Source of the DNA: JTS-RE9 sp964649195
GTDB lineage: Bacteria > Planctomycetota > Phycisphaerae > Phycisphaerales > Phycisphaeraceae
Length of the DNA: 22,180 bases
Assembly: GCA_964649195.1 (NCBI GenBank)
Contig: CAZYPK010000081.1
Span: 1 to 22,180 of the forward strand
Direction of reading: 5' to 3'
Positions 5,761 to 13,603 of the stretch are shown in pieces (position 1 is the first letter of the stretch; each line of letters opens with the position of its first letter). Position numbers and translations under genes: made by a program. Under the pieces are notes generated by a model. That model searched no databases. It saw only the letters and a list, made by a program, of their open reading frames with translations, and was not told the origin of the DNA.

Positions 5761-7620
5761 ATGGAATTTTTACTACACGACCACAGCACGAACACGCGAA
5801 CGACGGTCAACGTCGAAGGCGATCCCATCACCATCGGCCGCGACACGGACTGCACGATTCCGCTGCGCTCGACCTTCGTGGCCCGCAAGCATGCGCAGAT
5901 CACCCGGCGCGGCAACCAGATGTTCGTCGAGACGCTCAGCCGCAGCGGCACGCGGGTGGCCAATGTCGAGGTGCAGCCGGGCAAGCCGGTGCGCATCGAC
6001 TTCGGCGACGAGGTGCAGATCGCGCAGTTCTCCATCGCGGCCCTGAGTCCCGGCAAGAAGGCGGTGCAGACCGATGATCGCCGGGAGATGCACCGCAGGC
6101 TGATGGCGTTCGAGCAGAAGGTTCATGCCGACCTGCTCACGCGGATGAACCTGCGCGTGACAGGACACATCAACAAAAATGACGCCGGCTTCAGTGGGCA
6201 GGTGGTCGAACATCTTCGCCAGATTCTGGGCGAGATGCTGCCGAAGATGGAGCACGAACTGATCGTACACACCGTCCACACCCACCTGCACCGCCTGGCC
6301 ATCGCCGAGGTCGTGCGCCAGTGCCAGGGCAAGTTTCAGACTGATTACCAGGCCGGCGATGAACGGCTGCGCGACCCCGACCGCGATCGCATGATCGGCG
6401 AAATCGTCACGTCCATGGTGGACATGATGAGCCTCAAGTTCGACCCAAACGCCATCAACGAAGACCTCACCACCGCCGAGGCGGAGTACGAGGAACTCTT
6501 CCCGCGCTTCCTGCCCAGCGTCACCAAGAACCTCGCTCAATACATGGTCGTGCGACTGATCGCCAAGGACCTGCTCGACATCATGTTCGGCCTCGGCCCG
6601 CTGCAAGACCTGCTGGAAATGGCCAACGTCAGCGAAATCATGGTCGTGGGCAAGGACCGCATCTACGTCGAAAAGAACGGCGTCATCCAGCCCACCACGC
6701 GCACCTTCTTCAGCGACGAGGTGCTGCTGAGCATCATCGAGCGCATCCTCACGCCCGTCGGCCGCCGCATCGATACCAGCACGCCGCTGGTCGATGCCCG
6801 CCTGCTCGACGGCAGCCGACTCAACGTCATCATCTCGCCGCTCTCGCTGGTCGGACCGTGCATGACCATCCGCAAGTTCGGCTGGGTGCCCTTCACCATC
6901 GACGACCTGATCGCCCGCGGCTCCGTCAGCGAACAGTGCGCCGAGTTCCTCCAGGGTTGCGTCGTCGGCCGGCAGAACATCGTCATCAGCGGCGGCACCG
7001 GCTCGGGCAAGACCACCCTGCTCAACGTGCTTTCCGCTCATGCCCGCCCCAGCGAACGCATCATCACCGTCGAGGAATCCGCCGAGCTCAAGCTGCCGCA
7101 GCCTCATGTGGTCAGCCTCGAAGGCAGGCCGGTCAATATCGAGGGCAAAGGCGGCTACACCATTCGCGATCTCGTCCGCAACTCGCTCCGCATGCGGCCC
7201 GACCGCATCATCATCGGCGAAGTGCGAGGCCCCGAAGCGCTGGACATGCTTCAGGCGATGAACACCGGTCACGATGGCTCGCTTTCCACGCTGCACGCCA
7301 ACACGCCGCACGATGCGATGAAGCGATTGGAAACGCTGGTCCTCATGGCCGTCGATATGCCGGTGCGTGCGATCCGCGAGCAGATCACCTCGGCTGTCGA
7401 TGTCGTCGTGCAAATCGCCCGCTTCGCCAACGGCCGAAGACGCGTCACGCACATCACCGAAGTCAACGCCATCGATCCCGAGTCCGGCCAGATTCGTTGC
7501 GAGGATATTTTCGTCCTCCGCGACGGCGACCAGCCCCGCCTTCGCCACACCGGCTACGTCCCCAGCTTCGCCAAGGACCTGATCCAGAAAAACATCGTGG
7601 ATGTGAAGGTGTTCCTGTAA
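5761..7620 (+). CDS. cpaF: FHA-domain CpaF/TadA-type secretion ATPase
   Basis: 619 residues, longer than ordinary CpaF because of an N-terminal FHA domain (about 1-100: ITIGRD, Gly26-Arg27, then VARKHAQI, then RSGTRVANVEV). A CpaF-family N-terminal helical region follows (110-330). The ATPase core has Walker A GGTGSGKT (411-418) and the Walker B/Asp-box segment RIIIGEVRGPE (482-492, Glu487), followed by the His-box STLHANTPHDAMKRLE. It is the hexameric motor that powers Tad pilus or secretion assembly at the inner membrane, partnering TadB and TadC. Two canonical FHA phosphothreonine contacts are replaced (Ser by Ala41, Asn by Ser62). ATG 5761 is used; TTG 5755 is possible. No Shine-Dalgarno is visible because the upstream bases are a repeat arm. 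Confidence 0.93.
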   Translation: MEFLLHDHSTNTRTTVNVEGDPITIGRDTDCTIPLRSTFVARKHAQITRRGNQMFVETLSRSGTRVANVEVQPGKPVRIDFGDEVQIAQFSIAALSPGKKAVQTDDRREMHRRLMAFEQKVHADLLTRMNLRVTGHINKNDAGFSGQVVEHLRQILGEMLPKMEHELIVHTVHTHLHRLAIAEVVRQCQGKFQTDYQAGDERLRDPDRDRMIGEIVTSMVDMMSLKFDPNAINEDLTTAEAEYEELFPRFLPSVTKNLAQYMVVRLIAKDLLDIMFGLGPLQDLLEMANVSEIMVVGKDRIYVEKNGVIQPTTRTFFSDEVLLSIIERILTPVGRRIDTSTPLVDARLLDGSRLNVIISPLSLVGPCMTIRKFGWVPFTIDDLIARGSVSEQCAEFLQGCVVGRQNIVISGGTGSGKTTLLNVLSAHARPSERIITVEESAELKLPQPHVVSLEGRPVNIEGKGGYTIRDLVRNSLRMRPDRIIIGEVRGPEALDMLQAMNTGHDGSLSTLHANTPHDAMKRLETLVLMAVDMPVRAIREQITSAVDVVVQIARFANGRRRVTHITEVNAIDPESGQIRCEDIFVLRDGDQPRLRHTGYVPSFAKDLIQKNIVDVKVFL

Positions 7621-7837
7621 AAGCTGTCAGCTATCAGCCATCAGCTTTGGAACAGATACAAATGACCGTTGCCGCTTGCGGCGTAGCAATCCCCCCGGCC
7701 CCGCCCCACCTCGGAGTCATTCAGAAACCTCCGATGACCAATGAACCTCGTACAATAAAATGATCGCTGAAACCAACCAATCAACCCTCACCCCGCCTTT
7801 AGGCTGATAGCTGATAGCTGAAAGCTGATAGCTTTTT
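7619..7837. repeat. Gap hairpin B (AGCTGATAGC units)
   Basis: Left arm 7621-7648 (AAGCTGTCAGCTATCAGCCA...) begins at the cpaF stop. Right arm 7803-7837 (CTGATAGCTGATAGCTGAAA...) ends three bases before the tadB ATG. The arms are imperfect reverse complements with AGCTATCAGC as unit. Between them lie a GCCGCTTGCGGC hairpin (7671-7687) and unremarkable sequence. Confidence 0.8.
7671..7695. repeat. Short dispersed hairpin GCCGCTTGCGGC, copy 1
   Basis: GCCGC-TT-GCGGC followed by GTAGCAATCCCCC. Related copies occur at 8756-8780 (TTCGCAATCCCCC) and 22111-22127 (GTAGC). All three are intergenic. Confidence 0.65.
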
Positions 7838-7840
7838 CCT

Positions 7841-8689
7841 ATGGACCTCTCCAACCAAGCCATCCTGATTTACGTGCTCGCCTTCGCCTCCGTGTTCATC
7901 TTCGTGAACTACGGCTGGCAGACGGTGCGGGCCTGGCTCATTCTCCAGGAAGACTATTACGATCGCGTGCTCAACGACCAGTTGCTGCTCAACATCAACC
8001 CCAGGCTGGCCATGACGCTCACCATCATGGTCATCATCCTCATGGCCATCATCGGCTACCTCATCGGCGGCCCGGTGATCATGGCGCTGCTGGGGTCCCT
8101 GGCCTTTTTCGCGCCGTGGCTGGTGGTCCGCCACTTCGACCAGAAGCGGAAGGAACGGCTCAACCTGCAACTGGTCGATGGCATCACCACCATCGCCTCG
8201 GGTGTTCGCGCCGGCCTCACGCTGATCCAGGGCATGGAACTGCTGGTGCAGAACAACACCGGCCCGATCAGGCAGGAATTCGCCCAGCTTCTGCGCGAAT
8301 ACCAGATGGGCCTCGATCTGAACCAGGCGATGCGCAACTGCGCCAACCGCGTGGGACTCTCCAACTACCGCCTCGTTTTCACCGCCATCGAAATGCACCG
8401 CGTCCGCGGCGGCAACTCCGGCGAAAGCCTCGACCGCATCGCCGAATCGATCCGCGAAATCCAGCGGCTCGAAGGCAAGCTCGACGCCATCACCGCCCAG
8501 GGCCGCATGCAGGCCCGCTTCATCGGCATGTCGCCGGCGCTGCTGCTTTTCATCTTTTACTTCGTCGATCCCGTCGCGGTTTCCACGCTCTTCACCGAGC
8601 CGCTGGGCCGCGTGCTGCTGCTGTTCTGTTCCGCCATGGTCATGGTCGGCTGGGTCTGGATCCGCCGAATCATGACGGTGGATATTTAA
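7841..8689 (+). CDS. tadB: TadB-like inner-membrane platform protein
   Basis: 282 residues, the usual TadB size. Helices at about 8-25, 57-75 and 78-97 precede a cytoplasmic T2SSF domain (about 105-230). The domain shows LQLVDGITTIASGVRAGLTLIQGMELL, a Gly-rich turn RVRGGNSGESLDRIAESIRE and the long helix leading to two C-terminal helices (about 232-250 and 256-276). TadB and TadC form the inner-membrane platform that the CpaF motor turns or pushes to add pilins. ATG 7841 follows a repeat arm without a visible Shine-Dalgarno. It sits between cpaF and tadC, the standard Tad order. Confidence 0.92.
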   Translation: MDLSNQAILIYVLAFASVFIFVNYGWQTVRAWLILQEDYYDRVLNDQLLLNINPRLAMTLTIMVIILMAIIGYLIGGPVIMALLGSLAFFAPWLVVRHFDQKRKERLNLQLVDGITTIASGVRAGLTLIQGMELLVQNNTGPIRQEFAQLLREYQMGLDLNQAMRNCANRVGLSNYRLVFTAIEMHRVRGGNSGESLDRIAESIREIQRLEGKLDAITAQGRMQARFIGMSPALLLFIFYFVDPVAVSTLFTEPLGRVLLLFCSAMVMVGWVWIRRIMTVDI

Positions 8690-8693
8690 GACA

Positions 8694-8839
8694 AACCAGG
8701 AAAGCGGGAAAACAGGAAATGAAGACATGAAACCCATGAATCACCCCGCTCCCCAGCCGCTTGCGGCTTCGCAATCCCCCACAAAACACCGCCACCTTCT
8801 CCGAATTTCCTGCTTTCCTGTTTTCATGCTTTCCTGATT
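8694..8839. repeat. Gap hairpin C (AGGAAAG units)
   Basis: Left arm 8694-8719 (AACCAGGAAAGCGGGAAAAC...) and right arm 8814-8839 (TTTCCTGTTTTCATGCTTTC...) are reverse complements at 23 of 26 positions. The loop contains the second GCCGCTTGCGGC hairpin. The right arm ends six bases before the tadC ATG at 8846. Confidence 0.82.
8756..8780. repeat. Short dispersed hairpin GCCGCTTGCGGC, copy 2
   Basis: GCCGC-TT-GCGGC followed by TTCGCAATCCCCC; compare 7671-7695 and 22111-22127. Confidence 0.65.
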
Positions 8840-8845
8840 TTCCCC

Positions 8846-9760
8846 ATGGACCTCGACCTCACCCAAATCGTCGTCAGCCTCCTGGTGTTCAGCAGCGTGT
8901 TCATGCTGATCTGGTCGCTGTTTCGTTTTCCGGTGGCCACCGAGATGCCGGTGCATCGCCGCATCGCGGCGGCGCTGGGGCTGGTGGATCGCCGGACGGT
9001 GTTCGAGAACCCTGTGCTGATGCCGCTGATGAACATCTGCCTGGCCATCGCCCAGCGGTTCGGCTTCGATCCGATGCGCGACTGGATTCGCCGGCAGCTC
9101 AACGCCTCGGGTAACGGCAACAGCTACAGCGTCGATGAATACCTGGCGATGAGCCTGGCCTGCGCCCTGGCTGTGGCAAGCGGCTCGTTCGTCATCATCC
9201 TCATCATGTTCGGCGGGTTCGATCCCGTCATCACCGTCGTCATGTTCTTCATCGGCTTCTTCATCCCGCTCTGGACCCTGCGCGAAACCGCCGCCAAACG
9301 TGTCGGCCGCATCAGCAAAAAACTTCCTTACTCACTCGATCTCATCGCCCTGATGATGGCGGCGGGATCGGCCTTCACCGAAGCGATCGACACGCTCATC
9401 CGCGATGAGCCGGAGGACGACCTGAACCAGGAGCTGCGCATCGTGATGGCCGAGATCGAGTTCGGCACCCGCCGTTCCGAAGCCCTGCGCAACATGGCCG
9501 AGCGCATCCCGCTGGAGACGCTCAACTCCATCGTCGGCGCCATCAACCAGGCCGAGGCGATGGGCACGCCGCTGGCGGACATCCTCAAAACGCAGTCCGG
9601 CATGTTGCGCACGCACCGCAGCGTCCGCGCGGAGAAGCTCAGCGCCTCGGCCAGCCTGAAGATTCTCGTGCCGACCATGATCATCCTCATCGCCGCCGTG
9701 CTCGCCCTCTTCGGCCCGCTGCTGATCCGAGGGCTGACGACGGGGAACTGGTTTGGGTGA
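8846..9760 (+). CDS. tadC: TadC-like inner-membrane platform protein
   Basis: 304 residues. Helix at about 7-27, a soluble stretch, helices at about 101-121 and 125-144, a T2SSF domain (about 155-275) beginning KKLPYSLDLIALMMAAGSAF, and a final helix pair (about 272-295). The domain carries the conserved Glu-rich segment (ELRIVMAEIEFG) and the helix ETLNSIVGAINQAEAMGTPL that are typical of TadC. It would pair with TadB as the platform for the CpaF motor. It begins MDLDLTQIVV, similar to TadB MDLSNQAILI, as expected for paralogues. The start lies directly after a repeat arm with no clear Shine-Dalgarno. Confidence 0.92.
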   Translation: MDLDLTQIVVSLLVFSSVFMLIWSLFRFPVATEMPVHRRIAAALGLVDRRTVFENPVLMPLMNICLAIAQRFGFDPMRDWIRRQLNASGNGNSYSVDEYLAMSLACALAVASGSFVIILIMFGGFDPVITVVMFFIGFFIPLWTLRETAAKRVGRISKKLPYSLDLIALMMAAGSAFTEAIDTLIRDEPEDDLNQELRIVMAEIEFGTRRSEALRNMAERIPLETLNSIVGAINQAEAMGTPLADILKTQSGMLRTHRSVRAEKLSASASLKILVPTMIILIAAVLALFGPLLIRGLTTGNWFG

Positions 9761-9763
9761 GGA

Positions 9764-9974
9764 AAAAACCAAAAGCAAAAGACCAATACTTATTACTTAT
9801 TACTTAATACTTATTGGCTAATGGGAACCTTCAAACCCCAATCCAACCACCGGGCCTTGCCTTGCTCCGATATAACCAATAAGTATTAAGTATTAAATAA
9901 TAAGCATTCGCCTTTTTGTCTTTTCGCCTTTTTGCCTTTTCGTCTTTTCGCCTTTTCCCCTTTCCTCTTGCCCC
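9764..9974. repeat. Gap hairpin D (AT-rich TACTTAT units and CTTTTCGCC units)
   Basis: Arms 9789-9817 (CTTATTACTTATTACTTAAT...) and 9876-9904 are reverse complements at 27 of 29 positions. Outside them, AAAAGCAAAAGACC on the left faces an expanded CTTTTTGTCTTTTCGCC array on the right (about 9908-9962). The AT-rich block stands out sharply from the GC-rich surroundings. It fills the gap between tadC and the FHA gene. Confidence 0.85.
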
Positions 9975-9983
9975 AATACGCCG

Positions 9984-10940
9984 ATGTCAACACCCGGTCC
10001 CATGAACCCGTTGCAGATTCAGCTTTTCACCGGCGCCGCCGCCGGGCGGAGGGCGCGGTTTGATCAGTCGCCCATCAGCTTCGGGCGCGATCCGTCGAAC
10101 CTGCTGATCATCGAGGACGCCACCATCTCGCGCCGGCATGGCGAGATTCGCTTCGAAGGCGGCATGTGGATGCTCGTCAACCTCAGCGAAAACGGCGTCC
10201 GCCTCAACCGCAAAACCGTCACCGACAAACCCGCGCCCCTCAAAAGCGGCGATGAAATCTTCGTCGGCAACAAGCTGCTGTTCAACATCACCGTCGAACC
10301 CGTCGAAGGGCTGCCCGCCGGCGACCTGCCGTTGAGCGAGACGGCGCAGGCCATTGAAGGCACGCAGGCCGCCAGAAAAAAGAACAAGCTCTGGATCGGC
10401 ATCGGGGCCTACCTGCTGGCGATGGTGCTGCTGATCGTTTTCCTGAGCACGCTCGACAAAACGGGGCCCACCGATGAGGATCGTGTGCCCGAACTGAAGC
10501 GCGATCAGATCGCCGCGATGATCCGCAAACTCCCGCCGCGCGAACCGACCAGTGACCTGCGCTACCGCGAAGCGCTCACCGACGCCATGCGGCTGTTCGA
10601 CCGGCGGGCCGGCTCCATCGGCGGCCTCCACGCAGCCCACAAGATGTTTCAAACCGCGCTGACCTACAGCGGACGCGACGACGGCAACTTCCCCGCCGAA
10701 GACACCGACGCCCAGTTCAACTACCGTGCGGTGCAGCAGGAACTGATCGACAAGGTGACCGAAACCTACATCGACGCCTGCAACCGCCTCAACCGCGGCG
10801 ACAATGACGGCGCCTACCGCGGCTTCGACCAGATCAAAAACCTTTTCCCCGAAGGCCACAACCCCTTCTACGACAACGTGCAGAAAAAACAGAACCTCGC
10901 CGTCAAACGGCTGGGCAAAAAGCGGATCAAGAATCTGTAG
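9984..10940 (+). CDS. Membrane-anchored FHA-domain protein of the Tad operon
   Basis: 318 residues. An N-terminal FHA domain (about 10-105) keeps every canonical phosphothreonine-binding element: FGRD (Gly34-Arg35), SRRH (Ser49, His52) and ENGVRLN (Asn70). A linker leads to one transmembrane helix (about 136-157), then a roughly 160-residue helical domain on the far side (ALTDAMRLFDRRA, KVTETYIDACNRLNRGDNDGAYRGF) that looks TPR-like and ends in a Lys/Arg-rich tail. It probably links Ser/Thr-kinase signalling to the Tad machine. ATG 9984 is chosen; ATG 10002 (MNPLQIQL) is an alternative. It is last in the operon, and no exact family name is recognised. Confidence 0.82.
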   Translation: MSTPGPMNPLQIQLFTGAAAGRRARFDQSPISFGRDPSNLLIIEDATISRRHGEIRFEGGMWMLVNLSENGVRLNRKTVTDKPAPLKSGDEIFVGNKLLFNITVEPVEGLPAGDLPLSETAQAIEGTQAARKKNKLWIGIGAYLLAMVLLIVFLSTLDKTGPTDEDRVPELKRDQIAAMIRKLPPREPTSDLRYREALTDAMRLFDRRAGSIGGLHAAHKMFQTALTYSGRDDGNFPAEDTDAQFNYRAVQQELIDKVTETYIDACNRLNRGDNDGAYRGFDQIKNLFPEGHNPFYDNVQKKQNLAVKRLGKKRIKNL

Positions 10941-10947
10941 GGGAAGG

Positions 10948-11209
10948 CACGGAGGGGGATGAAAAGTTCCGCGTTCCGAGTTCCGAGTTCCGAGTTGAAA
11001 GGCATTGAGGCATACAGGCACGGAGGCACGGAGAGGGGAAGGCGGCGAGGTCTGCTCCGCCATTTTGCAATTTTCATTTTGCAATGGCTATTTTTCAATT
11101 TCTTCCCCCTTCGTGCCTTCAGCTTTCAGCCTTTGGCCTTCCCCTTCCCCCTTGCCTTTCAACTCGGAACGCGGAACTCGGAACGCGGAACTTTTCATCC
11201 CCCTCCGTG
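10948..11209. repeat. Gap hairpin E (57-bp arms, TTCCGAG units)
   Basis: Arms 10948-11004 and 11153-11209 are reverse complements at 56 of 57 positions, separated by 148 bp. Units TTCCGAG/TTCCGCG repeat within the arm. The loop holds further microrepeats: GGCACGGA units near 11018-11034, an ATTTTGCAATTTTCATTTTGCAAT block (about 11063-11086) and CTTTCAGC units (about 11122-11130). The 315-base gap between the FHA gene and trpB holds nothing else that I can identify. Confidence 0.9.
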
Positions 11210-11255
11210 CCTCCGTGCCTCAATGCCTTCCCCTTCTTCCCTTACACTACCACCC

Positions 11256-12473
11256 ATGACCACCCTGCCACCGGTGAATGCCGTTCCTGATGCCCTGGGC
11301 CGCTTCGGTCCCTTCGGCGGCATCTATGTGCCTGAGACGCTGATCGCCGCGGTCGATCAGTTGCGCGCCGAGTATGACAAGGCGAAAAGGGATCCCGCCT
11401 TCGCCGCGGAACATGAAGCGAGACTGCGGCATTACGTCGGCCGCGCCACGCCGCTTTATTTTGCGGCGCGCCTCACGGAACAATGCGGCGGCGCGAAGAT
11501 CCACCTCAAGCGCGAAGACCTGGCCCACACCGGCGCCCACAAGATCAACAACTCGCTGGGACAGGCGCTGCTGACGAAGCGCATGGGCAAGCGCCGCATC
11601 ATCGCCGAGACCGGCGCGGGCCAGCATGGCGTCGCGTGCGCCACCGCCGCGGCACACTTCGGACTTGAATGCGATGTTTACATGGGCGCGGAAGACATGC
11701 GAAGGCAGCGGCCCAATGTGCTGCGCATGAAGCTCATGGGCGCCCGCGTGCTCAAGGTCGAGTCCGGCTCGCGCACGCTCAAGGACGCCACCAACGCCGC
11801 GATGCGCGACTGGATGGAAACCTCGCAGCACACCCACTACATCATCGGCTCCGTCGTCGGCCCGCATCCTTTCCCGATGATCGTGCGTGATTTTCAATCC
11901 GTCATCGGCAGGGAATGTCGCGCCCAGTGTCTCGACCAGATCGGCAGGCTGCCTGATGCGGTCGTCGCCTGCGTCGGCGGCGGCTCCAACGCGGCGGGCA
12001 TCTTTCATCCCTTCGTCGCCGATTCAAGCGTAAAGCTCATCGGCGTCGAGGCGGGCGGCAGGTCGGATCATGCCGGCGAACATGCCGCCTCGATCAGCCT
12101 TGGCCGACCGGGCGTGCTGCATGGGTCGCTCAGCTACGTGCTTCAGGATGATGACGGGCAGACCGCCGATGTGCATTCGATCTCCGCGGGGCTCGATTAC
12201 CCCGGCGTCGGCCCCGAGCATGCCTACTGGCACGATGCGGGACGCGCCGATTATGTCAGCGTCACCGATGCCCAGGCACTGGAGGCGTTTCAACTGATTG
12301 CGAAACTCGAAGGCATCATCCCCGCTCTCGAATCAAGCCATGCGTTGGCGCATGGCTTCAAGATGGCGGCTGAACTGCCCCGCGATCAGGTCGTGGTGAT
12401 CAATCTCTCAGGACGCGGCGACAAGGACCTCGATGAGGCGATCCGCCTGCTGGGGATGAAGGCGGAGGATTGA
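11256..12473 (+). CDS. trpB: Tryptophan synthase beta subunit
   Basis: 405 residues, the normal TrpB length. It condenses indole (delivered from TrpA) with serine to give tryptophan using pyridoxal phosphate. Visible motifs: RFGPFGGIYVPETL near the N-terminus, the PLP lysine in HTGAHKINN (Lys96), AETGAGQHGVA (Glu118, the general acid/base), the phosphate-binding GGGSNAAG (240-247), and NLSGRGDKD near the C-terminus. The reading frame extends upstream to 10959, but that part is the repeat hairpin. ATG 11256 aligns with the family start. There is no Shine-Dalgarno. It is not next to trpA in this window. It lies downstream of the Tad operon and is separated from it by hairpin E. Confidence 0.97.
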   Translation: MTTLPPVNAVPDALGRFGPFGGIYVPETLIAAVDQLRAEYDKAKRDPAFAAEHEARLRHYVGRATPLYFAARLTEQCGGAKIHLKREDLAHTGAHKINNSLGQALLTKRMGKRRIIAETGAGQHGVACATAAAHFGLECDVYMGAEDMRRQRPNVLRMKLMGARVLKVESGSRTLKDATNAAMRDWMETSQHTHYIIGSVVGPHPFPMIVRDFQSVIGRECRAQCLDQIGRLPDAVVACVGGGSNAAGIFHPFVADSSVKLIGVEAGGRSDHAGEHAASISLGRPGVLHGSLSYVLQDDDGQTADVHSISAGLDYPGVGPEHAYWHDAGRADYVSVTDAQALEAFQLIAKLEGIIPALESSHALAHGFKMAAELPRDQVVVINLSGRGDKDLDEAIRLLGMKAED

Positions 12474-12485
12474 AATCCGCACCGT

Positions 12486-12505
12486 CCGTTCACCGAGGTG
12501 AACGG
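12486..12505. terminator. Bidirectional hairpin between convergent genes
   Basis: CCGTTCAC (12486-12493) and GTGAACGG (12498-12505) form a perfect 8-bp stem with a 4-nt loop. It fills most of the 32-base gap between the trpB stop and the stop of the convergent minus-strand gene. On the plus strand a TTTTT run follows about 15 bases later. Confidence 0.65.
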
Positions 12506-13597
12506 CTAATTGGCGGGCTTTTTCCATTCGTCGTGCCACTTCCGCAACTGCTCGACCTTCACGCTGACGTACCTGCCCTTGTTGTCGTCGGCCAGTTTCC
12601 GCAACGCCTCATCGTGATCGCCGATGACGATGGCGTCGAAGCGCGTATCGACGCGCTTGGCGATCGCCTCGCGCAGGGCGGTGACTTCGTCCTCTTCAAG
12701 AACCCGGCCGGTGATGAGCATGATCTGATCGGCACGTTCATCGAGGGCCAGTTGAACGAACGGTGCGGGCGAGCCGGCGCCGACGTTGGAGAAACCCTGG
12801 AGAAAGGACTTGAGGCTGTCCAGCTTGTCGGCGCCGATCTTCGCCGGCTTCGGCCCGCCGAACGCCCTGGGATTCAGGTCGGTCCACGGAATGATCTGGT
12901 AGTCGGTCGTGGCCGACCTGGACACGGCATGAACGATGATCTCGCTCATCTGCGGATACCACTGCCGGGCGAAGCTGGTGCCATCGATGACGATGGCCGC
13001 CTCGTTGCCGATGTCGATGCTCAGCAGGTTCGGCTTGTCGGCCTTGATCGGATTGACCGACGGGTCCACGCCCACGATGTCGGGGTTCTCGATGTATTTG
13101 GGTTTGTCATCGCCGCCCAGGAGGATCATGGCGACGGCGATGATGACGGCAAACAGGCCCAGCGTGCAGGCGATGAAGATGGCGATGACGGTGGCGCGGA
13201 TGACCTTTTTGCGTTTGCGGGCGGTGGGCACCACGGCGGCGGCGAGCTTGAGCGATTTGCCTGACGCGGTGATGTAAACATCATCCGCAGGCGGGGCCTG
13301 CACCGGTGGCGGGGCTGCATCGGCGGTGGCCAGCGCAGCCAGATCATCGGCGGAGCTGTCCTCCACGGCCACGGGCGTTTCGGGGCGAGTGACGGGACCG
13401 CCGGGAACATCAGGACGACCGCCGGGCGAATCGGGACGCTCGCTGCGCGTCAGCGTCTCGGCGCGGTCGCGCGAAGGATCGGCGGGCACCGTCATCAGCG
13501 TGCCGCACGTCGAACAGCGGCAGACACCCCCGGCAAAGGCGGCATCGAGTTCCAACGCATCACCGCAGTGCGGACATTCCAGTTCGATCACATCCAT
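12506..13597 (-). CDS. Zinc-ribbon, single-pass membrane protein with vWA-like outer domain
   Basis: 363 residues. An N-terminal zinc ribbon (Cys8-x2-Cys11 and Cys28-x2-Cys31) is followed by a Pro/Asp-rich linker (about 40-125), a Lys/Arg-rich stretch and a transmembrane helix (about 136-160). The ~200-residue C-terminal domain has the start LLSIDIGNEAAIVIDGTSF. The DGTSF element and the alternating strands and helices after it resemble a degenerate von Willebrand A fold with an incomplete metal site; this is inference. Similar zinc-ribbon/TM proteins are common and unassigned in planctomycetes. ATG 13597 is directly downstream of a TATAAT box, so the mRNA may be leaderless. Its stop converges with trpB across a hairpin. 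Confidence 0.75.
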   Translation of the reverse strand: MDVIELECPHCGDALELDAAFAGGVCRCSTCGTLMTVPADPSRDRAETLTRSERPDSPGGRPDVPGGPVTRPETPVAVEDSSADDLAALATADAAPPPVQAPPADDVYITASGKSLKLAAAVVPTARKRKKVIRATVIAIFIACTLGLFAVIIAVAMILLGGDDKPKYIENPDIVGVDPSVNPIKADKPNLLSIDIGNEAAIVIDGTSFARQWYPQMSEIIVHAVSRSATTDYQIIPWTDLNPRAFGGPKPAKIGADKLDSLKSFLQGFSNVGAGSPAPFVQLALDERADQIMLITGRVLEEDEVTALREAIAKRVDTRFDAIVIGDHDEALRKLADDNKGRYVSVKVEQLRKWHDEWKKPAN

Positions 13598-13603
13598 GAA
13601 CCG

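Noticed and set aside
5773..7548. 591-codon open frame antisense to cpaF
   Set aside because: A mirror of GC-rich coding sequence: low complexity, rich in Asp/His/Val/Gly, no motifs, and the sense strand encodes an unmistakable ATPase.
7743..7807. Possible tiny leaderless peptide after TACAAT (ATG 7760, 15 codons)
   Set aside because: The -10-like box is only three bases from the ATG, there is no -35 box, and the short frame runs into a repeat arm.
7799..8737. 312-codon open frame antisense to tadB, and similar antisense frames opposite tadC, the FHA gene and the TolB-like gene
   Set aside because: GC-skewed shadow frames with no recognisable domain opposite confidently assigned genes.
10959..11255. 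N-terminal extension of TrpB
   Set aside because: It is translated repeat hairpin E; the TrpB family begins at the 11256 ATG.
11256..12473. Functional link between trpB and the Tad operon
   Set aside because: They are separated by a 315-base gap with a large hairpin and have no shared pathway; adjacency alone is not evidence.
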